NCBI GenBank assembly: GCA_913031205.1
Contig: CAJWEM010000011.1
Span: 1-34,591, forward strand
From: an uncultured Gammaproteobacteria bacterium
GTDB lineage: Bacteria > Pseudomonadota > Gammaproteobacteria > Poriferisulfidales > GCA-002705445
DNA length: 34,591 nucleotides
Direction of reading: 5' to 3'
Both the position numbers and the translations under genes were made by a program. Within the stretch, counting starts at the first letter, position 1. Every line of letters begins with the position of its first letter. Below, piece after piece: positions 1-7,680 of the stretch. Below the pieces are notes generated by a model. It was not told where the DNA came from. It saw only the letters and a list, made by a program, of their open reading frames with translations, and did not search any database.

Positions 1-235
1 TTAAAAATACCTTATTTAAATAATTGCCTTTTATACGATAATTTCTATAGAAAAGTTCTGATATGTTTTTGTTATTAAAACTCAGTAAGGTTTCGGTATC
101 AGTTTTCTGCCTAGATTGATAAAGATTGACAATACCATCCTTTTCTTCTGCTCTATCTAACTGCCAAAAACCTAAGGACAAAAATAAGGATATACATATC
201 ACAAAAATGATGATAGAAAGTAACTTTAATTTCAT
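1..235 (-). CDS. SURF1-family cytochrome oxidase assembly protein, N-terminal part (runs off left edge)
   Basis: SURF1/Shy1 proteins are inner-membrane factors that help insert heme a into subunit I of cytochrome c oxidase. Translating the minus strand from the ATG at 235 gives 78 codons without a stop up to the window edge. Residues 5-22 form a hydrophobic membrane segment, followed by LGFWQLDRAEEK (21-32), the SURF1 signature, and then FYRNYRIKGNYL, which fits the start of the periplasmic domain. The rest of the gene lies outside the window. Its place next to the DUF2909 and coxC genes is the usual pseudomonad-like arrangement. The start is only 12 bases from the divergent DUF2909 start and has no clear ribosome binding site. 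Confidence 0.85.
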   Translation of the reverse strand, partial: MKLKLLSIIIFVICISLFLSLGFWQLDRAEEKDGIVNLYQSRQKTDTETLLSFNNKNISELFYRNYRIKGNYLNKVFL

Positions 236-247
236 GTAAATTTTTCT

Positions 248-454
248 ATGTTTAAAATAATATTCATTATTCTGTTTACGCTAATAATAATAAGTCTATT
301 TAGCTCATTATTTTTCTTAGTTAAGGACAAGGGTAACAAAAAAAGGGTTGTAAATGCACTGAAAGTTAGAATAGGTTTATCAGTGGTGCTATTCATAATT
401 CTTATTTATATGTATACAAATGGCTACATACAACCACATGGAATAGGTCAGTAA
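248..454 (+). CDS. DUF2909-family twin-transmembrane small protein
   Basis: A 68-residue protein with two predicted membrane helices (about residues 3-26 and 42-62) joined by a short basic loop (KDKGNKKR). The second helix begins ALKVRIGLSVVLF, which resembles the conserved part of DUF2909 proteins. These are encoded between the oxidase subunit III and SURF1 genes in many gammaproteobacteria. The function is unknown; the context suggests a role in cytochrome oxidase assembly. It lies opposite to the cox genes: its stop codon (452-454) directly abuts the coxC stop codon on the other strand, and its start is 12 bases from the SURF1 start. No Shine-Dalgarno sequence is visible. Family assignment is by recognition of pattern and neighbourhood. 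Confidence 0.75.
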   Translation: MFKIIFIILFTLIIISLFSSLFFLVKDKGNKKRVVNALKVRIGLSVVLFIILIYMYTNGYIQPHGIGQ

Positions 455-1324
455 TTAAATCCAATATACAAAGACAAACAATCCCAACCAAACAACGTCT
501 ACAAAATGCCAATACCAAGCTACTGCCTCGAAAGCAAAATGATTTTTTGGATTAAAATGACCGTAAATACATCTCGCTAAAATAACCATTAGCATTATTG
601 TCCCAATTGTTACATGAAAACCATGAAAGCCAGTAAGCATAAAGAAAGTTGATCCATAAATTCCACTTCCTAAATTTAAATTTAAGTCATTAAAAGCGTG
701 TCCATATTCCAATGCTTGAAAGTACATAAAAATCACTCCCAAAGCGACAGTAAGGCCCAAACCAATTATAAGTTGGTATCTTTTCATATCCTTCAATGCA
801 TGATGAGCCCATGTTAGAGTAACCCCGCTAGTTAATAGAATAGCCGTATTAAGTGCTGGTAACCCCCAAGCCCCCATTACCTTAAATTCTCCACCAATTC
901 TTCCAGGCCCATTTGCATCTAATGGCCAAACAGCCTCATAATTTGGCCATAAGAAAGTATTTGTAGCTAGTCCTGAGCCTTCTCCGCCAAGCCAAGGTAA
1001 AGAATATGTTCTAACGTAAAAAAGCGCACCAAAAAATGCTGCAAAAAACATCACTTCAGAAAAAATAAACCATATCATTCCCATGCGAAAAGAAGTGTCG
1101 ACCTGTGCGTCGTATAATCCTTCTTCACTCTCTGCAATAACAGTACTAAACCATCCAACCATCATATAAACTATAAGAGCTAAGCCAACAAACAAAACGT
1201 ATTTACCGCTTGAGTTTCCGTTTAATAAAGAGGAGCCTCCCACCATAGCAGTACAAACTGCAATAGTTGCAATTATAGGCCACTTGCTCGAGTGAGGTAC
1301 GTAATAGCTTCCTGAATCTGACAT
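455..1324 (-). CDS. coxC: Cytochrome c oxidase subunit III
   Basis: Subunit III of the aa3-type cytochrome c oxidase, an inner-membrane subunit that stabilises the catalytic core. The 289-residue product has about seven hydrophobic segments. It carries family hallmarks such as GMIWFIFSEVMFFAAFFGA (about 82-100), YFQALEYGHAF, and TGFHGFHVTIGTIML near the fifth helix, and it ends in AVAWYWHFVDVVWLGLF. Length is slightly above the usual 260-280, with the extra residues at the N-terminus and in a loop after helix 3. It is the last minus-strand cox gene, 15 bases after ctaG, and is probably co-transcribed with it. No hairpin terminator follows; the DUF2909 gene begins immediately on the other strand. 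Confidence 0.96.
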   Translation of the reverse strand: MSDSGSYYVPHSSKWPIIATIAVCTAMVGGSSLLNGNSSGKYVLFVGLALIVYMMVGWFSTVIAESEEGLYDAQVDTSFRMGMIWFIFSEVMFFAAFFGALFYVRTYSLPWLGGEGSGLATNTFLWPNYEAVWPLDANGPGRIGGEFKVMGAWGLPALNTAILLTSGVTLTWAHHALKDMKRYQLIIGLGLTVALGVIFMYFQALEYGHAFNDLNLNLGSGIYGSTFFMLTGFHGFHVTIGTIMLMVILARCIYGHFNPKNHFAFEAVAWYWHFVDVVWLGLFVFVYWI

Positions 1325-1339
1325 TTATGAATCCCCTTT

Positions 1340-1882
1340 TTAATTTTTCTTCGAAACGTCTATAGCTTCAAAGAAAGAATAAGATAATGTTATTGTTTTA
1401 ATTCGTTTAGGCATTTTTTCATCAATTGCAAAGTACAGAGGTAGTTCAACTACTTCTCCGGGTTTAAAAGTTTGCTCCTCGAAACAAAAGCATTCGAGTT
1501 TCTTTAAATATTTAGCGGCTTCATTAGGTGACACGCTTGGTATAGCTTGGCCAACAATTTTCGAATTAGATTTGTTTGTTGCAACGTACAATGTACTGTA
1601 AACTTTTCCAGGTGAAATAGTCATCTCAAATTCTTTTGGTTTAAACTCAAGTTTATTTTTATTAACCTCATGCGAAATGAACTGAATATTTAATTTTTCC
1701 GTGCTGACGACTTCAGAGAAAGTATTTACTTTTTCTTTTAAATTTGAAGTGTTACCGTTTAAACCAGTAACATCACAAATAATGTTATATAAGGGTATTA
1801 ATGCAAAAGAAAAGAAGAACATGAAAACGCAAACAAAGATTAATTTTTTTACGGTACCCATATTTAACTTGTTATATTTCAC
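1340..1882 (-). CDS. ctaG: Cytochrome c oxidase assembly protein CtaG/Cox11
   Basis: Cox11/CtaG delivers copper to the CuB site of oxidase subunit I. The 180-residue protein has one N-terminal membrane anchor (about 12-30) and a periplasmic beta-sandwich domain. Cox11 signatures are PLYNIICDVTGLNG (30-43, conserved Cys36) and CFCFEEQ (131-137), where Cys131 and Cys133 are the copper ligands. The chosen start is the GTG at 1882. An AGGTG sequence overlapping the stop of the upstream micro-gene provides a ribosome binding site, so translation is probably coupled. An internal ATG at codon 8 is the alternative. It sits between the small gene at 1888-1986 and coxC, as in many proteobacterial cox clusters. 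Confidence 0.93.
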   Translation of the reverse strand: MKYNKLNMGTVKKLIFVCVFMFFFSFALIPLYNIICDVTGLNGNTSNLKEKVNTFSEVVSTEKLNIQFISHEVNKNKLEFKPKEFEMTISPGKVYSTLYVATNKSNSKIVGQAIPSVSPNEAAKYLKKLECFCFEEQTFKPGEVVELPLYFAIDEKMPKRIKTITLSYSFFEAIDVSKKN

Positions 1883-1887
1883 TTATA

Positions 1888-1986
1888 TCACCTATTTAAC
1901 ATCAAGAAGTAGAAACCAAAATAAATAGTCAACGCGACAATAATTAATGAAATAGTTGTTATCTTAACTTTTTGTCTGGTTTCCAA
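1888..1986 (-). CDS. Single-TM micro-protein between coxA and ctaG (putative oxidase small assembly protein)
   Basis: A 32-codon frame from TTG (1986) to TGA (1888). It has AGGAG at 1994-1998, seven bases before the start, and its stop lies five bases before the ctaG GTG. The protein has a short polar and basic N-terminus (METRQKVK), one hydrophobic helix of about 20 residues (ITTISLIIVALTIYFGFYFL) and a basic end (NR). Many betaproteobacterial and some other cox clusters have an annotated 'cytochrome oxidase small assembly protein' of about 30-40 residues and the same topology at this place. The match here is by position, size and topology, not by alignment. Good ribosome-binding spacing and tight packing between two cox genes make a chance frame unlikely. 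Confidence 0.68.
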   Translation of the reverse strand: METRQKVKITTISLIIVALTIYFGFYFLMLNR

Positions 1987-2012
1987 AAAAACACTCCTAC
2001 ACTTTAACAAAA

Positions 2013-3584
2013 TTATTTTATAACTGGAGGTGTATTAAACGAATGATAAGGTGGAGGTGAAGATAATGTCCATTCTAAACCTTCCGCGCCTTCCCACACT
2101 TCATCAGTTGCCTTTTCCCCGCCTCTAATTGTTTTAACTATTAAATATACAAAAATAAGTTGAGCAAATCCGAATCCAAAAGCACCAAAACTTGCAATCA
2201 TATTATAGTCTGCAAATTGAAGTGAGTAATCTGGAATTCTTCTTGGCATACCAGCTAGTCCTACAAAATGCATTGGGAAGAATGTTAGATTTACAAAAAA
2301 AGTTGAAAGCCAGAAGTGAACCTTGCCAAGAGTTTCAGGGTACATATTTCCTGTCCACTTCGGTAGCCAAAAATATACAGCAGCCATAATTGCAAAAATA
2401 GATCCTGGAACTAAAACATAGTGGAAGTGAGCTACCACAAAATAAGTGTCATGGTATTGAAAATCTGCCGGAGTTATAGCTAACATCAATCCAGAAAATC
2501 CACCAATAGTAAACATAACTATAAAGCCAATTGCAAATAACATTGGGGTTTCAAAAGTCATTGCACCCCTCCACATTGTAGTTACCCAATTAAAGACTTT
2601 TACACCTGTCGGTACTGCTATTAACATTGTTGCAAGCATAAAAAATACTTCACCAGCAAGAGGCATTCCAACAGTAAACATATGATGCGCCCAAACAATA
2701 AACGATAGAAATGCAATGGATGCAGTTGCATAAACCATTGAGCTATATCCAAATAATGGTTTTCTTGCAAAAGTAGGAATTATCGCAGAAACGACTCCAA
2801 ATGAAGGCAGTATTAATATATAGACTTCTGGATGACCGAAAAACCAGAAAATGTGCTGGAACATAACAGGGTCACCGCCCCCAGCCGCATTGAAAAAACT
2901 TGTTCCAAAAAATTTGTCAGTTAACAACATTGTAACTCCACCCGCAAGTACTGGCATTACCGCTATGAGTAAGAATGCTGTAATTAACCATGTCCAAACA
3001 AATAAAGGCATTTTCATTAATGTCATTCCAGGTGCTCTCATATTTAATATTGTGGCAACAATATTAATTGCCCCCATGATTGAGGAAAGCCCCATAAAAT
3101 GAATAGCAAATATCAAGAAGGGAAACGCATCCCCAGTTTGAAGACTAAGAGGGGGATAAAGTGTCCATCCACCAGCAGGTGCTCCTCCATCCATAAACAA
3201 TGTTGAAAGTAGCATTGAAAATGCAAAAGGCATGATCCAAAAACTATAGTTGTTCATTCTTGGTAGAGCCATATCAGGCCCACCTATCATTATTGGTATC
3301 ATCCAGTTAGCTAATCCAGTAAATGCCGGCATTACCACTCCAAATATCATGACTAAAGCATGCATTGTTGTCATGGAATTGAAAAATTGCGGATCTACAA
3401 ACTGCAGGCCTGGTTGGAAAAGTTCAGACCTTATAACCAAAGCCATTAAACCACCAATAAAAAACATTATCAGAGCAAACCAAAGATATAATGATCCAAT
3501 ATCTTTGTGATTTGTGGTTGTTAGCCATCTCATTATCCCTGATGGATGTTCATCATGATGCGTATCTTTTACAACCGTGCTCAT
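2013..3584 (-). CDS. coxA: Cytochrome c oxidase subunit I (aa3 type)
   Basis: Catalytic subunit of the proton-pumping heme-copper oxidase, with 12 membrane helices, heme a and the heme a3-CuB centre. The 523-residue sequence contains the expected ligands: His75 (TTMHALVMIFG) and His388 for heme a, His251 in GHPEVY with the cross-linked Tyr255, His300-His301 for CuB, and His386 for heme a3 (HDTYFVVAHFHYVL). Glu253 and the ANWMIPIMIGGPDMALPRMN segment identify the D-channel, and PTGVKVFNW is also conserved, which together indicate an A-type enzyme. Length is normal. It lies 12 bases downstream of coxB and 26 bases upstream of the micro-gene, so one cox transcript is likely. Confidence 0.98.
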   Translation of the reverse strand: MSTVVKDTHHDEHPSGIMRWLTTTNHKDIGSLYLWFALIMFFIGGLMALVIRSELFQPGLQFVDPQFFNSMTTMHALVMIFGVVMPAFTGLANWMIPIMIGGPDMALPRMNNYSFWIMPFAFSMLLSTLFMDGGAPAGGWTLYPPLSLQTGDAFPFLIFAIHFMGLSSIMGAINIVATILNMRAPGMTLMKMPLFVWTWLITAFLLIAVMPVLAGGVTMLLTDKFFGTSFFNAAGGGDPVMFQHIFWFFGHPEVYILILPSFGVVSAIIPTFARKPLFGYSSMVYATASIAFLSFIVWAHHMFTVGMPLAGEVFFMLATMLIAVPTGVKVFNWVTTMWRGAMTFETPMLFAIGFIVMFTIGGFSGLMLAITPADFQYHDTYFVVAHFHYVLVPGSIFAIMAAVYFWLPKWTGNMYPETLGKVHFWLSTFFVNLTFFPMHFVGLAGMPRRIPDYSLQFADYNMIASFGAFGFGFAQLIFVYLIVKTIRGGEKATDEVWEGAEGLEWTLSSPPPYHSFNTPPVIK

Positions 3585-3596
3585 ATATTTCTCCCT

Positions 3597-4409
3597 TTAT
3601 TTTTCCGTTGAAGCTAAATCTGTTGATTCAACTTTACCGCCATTCGCTAGCCACTGATCGTATTGATCTTGCTCGACAGCCTCAATAACGATCGGCATAA
3701 ACCCGTGGTGCCTGCCACATAATTCAGCACATCTACCTCTATATACTCCTGGCTCTTTAATAACAACAGCCATTTCATTTATAAAACCAGGAATTGCATC
3801 TTTTTTTAATGCAAGGTCAGGAACCCACCATGCATGTAATACATCATTCGAAGTTAACAAGAATCTAATCTTCTTATTTATAGGAAGAACTAGCTTTCTA
3901 TCAACTTCTTGAAGATAATTAATATTCTTTTCTTTTTGATTATAAATCTCTTTATAAGGTGTTGAAAGTTTACTGTAGAAGGATACATCGGTGTTTAAGT
4001 ATTCATACTGCCAAAGCCATTGGTAACCAGTAATTTTTATATGAATTTCTGCATCACTAGTGTCATACATTTTGATAAGAGTTTTAGTCGCTGGGACAGC
4101 CATTCCAATTAGAATCGCGAAAGGAACAATTGTCCATAGAAATTCTAATTTTGTACTTTCATGAAATGTTGCAGGAGTTACGCCTCTTGATTTTCTGTGT
4201 TTTAGTATCGACCAAAACATAGCTCCAAATACAAGAACTCCTATTACGATACAAATATATAAGATCAACATGTGAAGTCCATAAACTTCATTACTTATAT
4301 CTGTGACTCCTTTAGGCATGTTCAAGTCCAGCCATCCGGCGTGTGCTGGCAAGCTTAGCAACCCTAATGCAATTAAAAGTGAGAGTTTTTTCAGATTTAA
4401 AAAATTCAT
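3597..4409 (-). CDS. coxB: Cytochrome c oxidase subunit II
   Basis: Subunit II accepts electrons from cytochrome c at its periplasmic CuA centre. The 270-residue precursor has a signal peptide with likely cleavage after PAHA (residue 24), two membrane helices (about 45-68 and 88-107) and a cupredoxin domain. The aromatic patch GYQWLWQYEY (118-127) and the CuA ligands His182, Cys217, Glu219, Cys221, His225 and Met228 (CAELCGRHHGFM) are all present. No cytochrome c domain is fused at the C-terminus. Its ATG overlaps the stop of the upstream DUF2244 gene by one base (TAATG), and coxA follows after 12 bases. Confidence 0.97.
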   Translation of the reverse strand: MNFLNLKKLSLLIALGLLSLPAHAGWLDLNMPKGVTDISNEVYGLHMLILYICIVIGVLVFGAMFWSILKHRKSRGVTPATFHESTKLEFLWTIVPFAILIGMAVPATKTLIKMYDTSDAEIHIKITGYQWLWQYEYLNTDVSFYSKLSTPYKEIYNQKEKNINYLQEVDRKLVLPINKKIRFLLTSNDVLHAWWVPDLALKKDAIPGFINEMAVVIKEPGVYRGRCAELCGRHHGFMPIVIEAVEQDQYDQWLANGGKVESTDLASTEK

Positions 4410-4888
4410 TAACCTATTCCATTTTTACTAAGTGAATCATTGAGCATTCTGGCAAGCTTCAATCTCTCCTCATCTTCCAACATAACGCCAACTTCCATTT
4501 CTCTTCCTTTGTATCTAATAAAAAGCCTATGCGAATGCCCTTTGAGCTTTGGTTTACTCAAAACGACAGACGCCCAGTACTTATTAACTTCAAATTTACC
4601 CCTATTTTGCCTGTATTTAGACGATATATTCACTGTCTCATCAAATATCTGAATTTTCTCGTAAAGTGAATTATTATGGCAGCAGTATAATAACACAATT
4701 GCCAACAAAATCATCTCAAAACCAGCAAAAGGCAGGATAAACCAATATCCTTTTAAAAGAAATAAAGCTGCGATTGTCATGGATATCAGGCCAATGAGAA
4801 CTATAAAAAGAATATTGCCCTGAAAGGACAAAGAATTATTACCACTAATGATATATTCCTCGCACTCTTCAACTCTTCTAGTAATCAT
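4409..4888 (-). CDS. DUF2244-family membrane protein, first gene of the cox cluster
   Basis: A 159-residue protein with two adjacent membrane helices (about 25-46 and 48-70) containing ILPFAGFEMILLA, followed by a soluble part with a Trp-Ala-Ser-Val strand and GREMEVGVMLEDEERLKLA near the end. This pattern fits DUF2244 proteins, which are often encoded beside cytochrome oxidase genes in proteobacteria; no biochemical role is known. Its stop codon overlaps the coxB start by one base, so translational coupling is likely. The upstream 4889-5010 region should hold the cox promoter, but I could not pick a convincing -35/-10 pair there. The start ATG lacks a clear ribosome binding site. Confidence 0.75.
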   Translation of the reverse strand: MITRRVEECEEYIISGNNSLSFQGNILFIVLIGLISMTIAALFLLKGYWFILPFAGFEMILLAIVLLYCCHNNSLYEKIQIFDETVNISSKYRQNRGKFEVNKYWASVVLSKPKLKGHSHRLFIRYKGREMEVGVMLEDEERLKLARMLNDSLSKNGIG

Positions 4889-5010
4889 AATATCTACTAT
4901 ATTTGAAAAATCTATCTTATTAATCTATAACAAAATTGTACAAATATTATATCAAATTTAGGTAAAAAATGGGCCTAAGAAGCCTAAAATAAAGGAAATT
5001 TATGATTTTT

Positions 5011-5066
5011 AAAAAAAACAAAAAAAGGCTCATTTTTCGTCAAGACGAATCAAAATTTTTAAGCCC
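5011..5066 (-). terminator. Intrinsic terminator after the 109-residue gene
   Basis: Read on the minus strand, GGGCT (5062-5066) pairs with AGCC (5027-5030). An internal hairpin TCGTC-TT-GACGA lies inside, and the stem is followed by a T-rich tract, TTTTTTTG then eight more T (5011-5026). It sits just after the stop of the minus-strand gene at 5077-5406 and separates it from the cox cluster. It is the only textbook intrinsic terminator I found in the window. Confidence 0.75.
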
Positions 5067-5076
5067 AAGAAAAAAT

Positions 5077-5406
5077 TTATTCCTCTAAATTATGCCTGTC
5101 GATCGAAGCTTTTGCTTCCTCGTTCGCGTAGAATTTTCGAATATTTTCAACTGTTTCAGTTCTATTTGCTCCAGAACCAACTAAAACATTTCCGTTTTTA
5201 TCTACGCCCCATAAAATGTAGGCCGTAAAATCCTTCAAATCATCAGGAAACTGATCGCTATGAGGAACACCGGTGTGTTCTACTTTATCGCCCTTCTTTC
5301 TTAACTCTTGTTTAATGCTTAGGAGAGTTTTTTTTAAATCGTCAATGTTTTCGCCATTCCATTGACCAACAACCTCACCATTTTTTGAAATTATATCATC
5401 TGACAT
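5077..5406 (-). CDS. Unrecognised 109-residue acidic cytoplasmic protein
   Basis: I do not recognise this protein. It has 109 residues, no signal peptide, no membrane segment and no cysteines. It starts MSDDIISKNGEVVGQW, has a charged helical stretch (IDDLKKTLLSIKQELRKKGDK, about 21-41), then a likely strand AYILWGVDKNGNVLVGSG (about 62-79) and a C-terminal helix rich in Asn, Arg, Lys and Glu. A strong ribosome binding site (AGGGG, seven bases before the ATG) and a clear intrinsic terminator downstream support a real gene, probably transcribed on its own. It lies between bioC and the cox cluster but is separated from both by about 90 and 190 bases, so the neighbours give no firm clue. Confidence 0.72.
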   Translation of the reverse strand: MSDDIISKNGEVVGQWNGENIDDLKKTLLSIKQELRKKGDKVEHTGVPHSDQFPDDLKDFTAYILWGVDKNGNVLVGSGANRTETVENIRKFYANEEAKASIDRHNLEE

Positions 5407-5498
5407 AAAATTACCCCTAATATTTTTGAGGGTATGTTACTACATATACGTATTTCTTTCTACTAGATGTTTTAAAAATTTTTTAATTTATAAATTAT

Positions 5499-6290
5499 TT
5501 AATTATTGAGACTTACGACATTAAATTTTTTCCAAGCTGAACCATAAATAACTTCATAAGTTGCAGGAAGACTGCCACTTTGGTTCTTGAATTTTTCATA
5601 CTCCATGTACATAAGCTTCATTTTATTTTTGCTTAGGAGTCCATTTACTTTTTTATTATCTTGTGTGACATGCGATCCAATATTTTTAAGATCAACCTGA
5701 AGTTGTTTTACATTGTCATAATCAATAATAATCTTTTCCGAATCCACAACTGTATCAATAAAATTTAAAGCAAGCATAAGATCTCCTAAGTCATGCATAT
5801 CATAGAACTCGTTTACATGTTTTCCGTCATCTACTTGAGCCCAAGCAGAGCGGAGCTCAATTAGAGTATCTGGACCATATGTTGAAAATAATAGTAAACC
5901 ACCTGGTTTTAGAATCCTGTACATCTCCTCAAAAGATGATTTTACATCCAGATCCCAATGGAGCGCTGAAGAGGAATAAACAAAATCAAATGCGTTATCT
6001 TTGAAAGAGGTTTTTGTAAAATCCCCACAAACAAGAAATGTACTTTTATTTCCCGCATACTCTAAATTTAATGACTGAAAAGACTTATCAAACATATAAA
6101 ATTCTGCATCTAAATATAGCTCTTTTAGTTTTTTTGTTCCTAAGCCAATTCCAGAACCAATATCTACGATTTTTTCCGGGGATATGCTTATCAAAGACAG
6201 TCTTTCCATTAAACGCGAAACAATTTCTTTCTGAACAATTGCTGATTCTAAATAGTTTTCAGAAAATCTTTTTTTATCAATTTTTTTCAT
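5499..6290 (-). CDS. bioC: Malonyl-ACP O-methyltransferase BioC
   Basis: BioC methylates the free carboxyl of malonyl-ACP with S-adenosylmethionine, disguising it so that fatty acid synthesis can build pimeloyl-ACP methyl ester for biotin. The 263-residue sequence has the methyltransferase motif I VDIGSGIGLGT (about 43-53), motif II around YMFDKS, and the BioC-specific parts ALHWDLD, LLFSTYGPDTLIELRSAW, HVNEFYDMHDLGDLML and LPATYEVIYGSAWKKF. Length is normal. Its start overlaps the upstream bioH-like gene by four bases (ATGA), so the two are translationally coupled. The other bio genes are not in the window. Confidence 0.93.
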   Translation of the reverse strand: MKKIDKKRFSENYLESAIVQKEIVSRLMERLSLISISPEKIVDIGSGIGLGTKKLKELYLDAEFYMFDKSFQSLNLEYAGNKSTFLVCGDFTKTSFKDNAFDFVYSSSALHWDLDVKSSFEEMYRILKPGGLLLFSTYGPDTLIELRSAWAQVDDGKHVNEFYDMHDLGDLMLALNFIDTVVDSEKIIIDYDNVKQLQVDLKNIGSHVTQDNKKVNGLLSKNKMKLMYMEYEKFKNQSGSLPATYEVIYGSAWKKFNVVSLNN

Positions 6291-7036
6291 AAAAATCCTT
6301 TTAAAATTTCGTTAAATTGACTAGCGTTCGTAACAAAAGGAATATGTGATGAACCCTTTATAATTTTAACAAGCGAATCTGGCTCATTACTTTTAATAAA
6401 ATATGCTATCTCTTTTGATGAAATTAAATCTTTTTCACCAAAAATGTATATTTTTTTTATATTACTATTATTTTCAAAATTTTTATATTTGTATTTTTCT
6501 AAAACCTCTAAACCTAAAATCAAACAAGAAGTTTCAATATTTAAAACTTCTTTGGTGTTTTTAGAAATAACCTTGTAGTATTTTTTTTTATCTTCAATGT
6601 CTCCCAAAACCAGAAGATAAAAATTTTTAATGGCTAATTCTTTATTAATTTTTAAATTTTCCTTTAGCTTGGTGACCTGTGTTTCCTCAAGTCCGTATAA
6701 CCATGACTTATCATTTAAAAATTTTGGATTATAAGAGATAAAAACCATTTTTTTTAAGCTCATACTCATCAAAAGTTCTAACTCTTTTGCTAAAAAGCAT
6801 CCAAGAGACCAAGAGATGATTAAATCAAAATCTCCATATTCGCTAATAATTTTTCTTGCTGCTTCTTTTAAATCACCTTTAGAATTTTTGATGCATTCAT
6901 ATAAATTGACCGAAATACAATTTTTTTCGCGAATACCATGAAGATTTTTAGCCCATATTTGTCTTGTAAACCCCCAACCATGTATGAGAAGTATTTTTCT
7001 ATATTTTTCTTCGATTATATCTTTATAATTGTTCAT
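6287..7036 (-). CDS. bioH: Alpha/beta hydrolase, BioH-like pimeloyl-ACP methyl ester esterase
   Basis: Probably removes the methyl group from pimeloyl-ACP methyl ester, releasing pimeloyl-ACP for biotin ring assembly. The 249-residue protein shows LLIHGWGFTRQIW (oxyanion region, about 16-28), a nucleophile elbow SWSLG, an acid in IFGEKDLI and a late histidine in GSSHIPF, so the catalytic triad is complete. The elbow starts with Ser rather than the usual Gly. The overall sequence is diverged and lysine-rich, so an alternative such as a BioG-type esterase cannot be excluded. The four-base overlap with bioC strongly supports the pathway assignment. The ATG lies 32 bases from plsY, which runs the other way. 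Confidence 0.78.
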   Translation of the reverse strand: MNNYKDIIEEKYRKILLIHGWGFTRQIWAKNLHGIREKNCISVNLYECIKNSKGDLKEAARKIISEYGDFDLIISWSLGCFLAKELELLMSMSLKKMVFISYNPKFLNDKSWLYGLEETQVTKLKENLKINKELAIKNFYLLVLGDIEDKKKYYKVISKNTKEVLNIETSCLILGLEVLEKYKYKNFENNSNIKKIYIFGEKDLISSKEIAYFIKSNEPDSLVKIIKGSSHIPFVTNASQFNEILKGFL

Positions 7037-7068
7037 TGAAGTTAGTATAACAATTATAAAATTAGAGA

Positions 7069-7680
7069 GTGAAATTGAGTATTTTTTACATAACCATCTT
7101 ATCGTTTTTACTTTTCAGTTATTTAACTGGATCTACAAATGGTTCAATTATTTTTTCAAAGTTTCTCAAACAGAAAGACCCAAGGGAGTATGGTTCAAAA
7201 AACCCAGGCGCAACAAATATATTGAGATCTGGCAATAAAATTCTTGCGCTAATTACTCTACTTTTTGACATGTCAAAGGGTTTCATCCCAGTATTTATAG
7301 CCTGCTTTTTTATTGACTCAAAAGCCTTACTGCAAATTATTGGAATATGTGCCGTTTTGGGTCATATATTCCCAATATACTATAAATTTAAAGGTGGAAA
7401 GGGGGTAGCAACCTCTTTTGGAGCCATTTTAGGTTTTGATTTGATTTTAGGATTAATTTGTCTACTTACTTGGTTAATGACGGCATTTCTATTTAGGTAC
7501 TCAGCTTTATCTGCTATAGTTTCATTTATTTTTTTACCTATTTATACATGGTTCAGTTATGAAAGTGTTTTGATAGCCTCCTTATATTTTACGTTAGCAC
7601 TTATAGTAATATACATGCATAAATCGAACATTAAGAATTTATTAAATAACACAGAAACAAAGATTGGCAGCAAAAATTAA
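7069..7680 (+). CDS. plsY: Acyl-phosphate:glycerol-3-phosphate acyltransferase PlsY
   Basis: PlsY makes 1-acyl-glycerol-3-phosphate from acyl-phosphate and glycerol-3-phosphate, the first membrane step of phospholipid synthesis. The 203-residue multi-helix protein contains the three family motifs in modified form: [10 protein letters not shown] (about 17-26), [17 protein letters not shown] (about 43-59), and [14 protein letters not shown] (about 105-118). The frame opens with GTG at 7069. TTG at 7075, with GAGAG five bases before it, is an equally good start. The last 17 bases overlap the TTG start of transketolase. plsY often sits near folB and cca in gammaproteobacteria; here those genes lie further away in the same window. 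Confidence 0.93.
   Translation: MKLSIFYITILSFLLFSYLTGSTNGSIIFSKFLKQKDPREYGSKNPGATNILRSGNKILALITLLFDMSKGFIPVFIACFFIDSKALLQIIGICAVLGHIFPIYYKFKGGKGVATSFGAILGFDLILGLICLLTWLMTAFLFRYSALSAIVSFIFLPIYTWFSYESVLIASLYFTLALIVIYMHKSNIKNLLNNTETKIGSKN

Noticed and set aside
4889-5010. TATAAT-like and TTGATA-like sequences as the cox promoter
   Set aside because: No pair had acceptable spacing together with acceptable hexamers, so no promoter is claimed.
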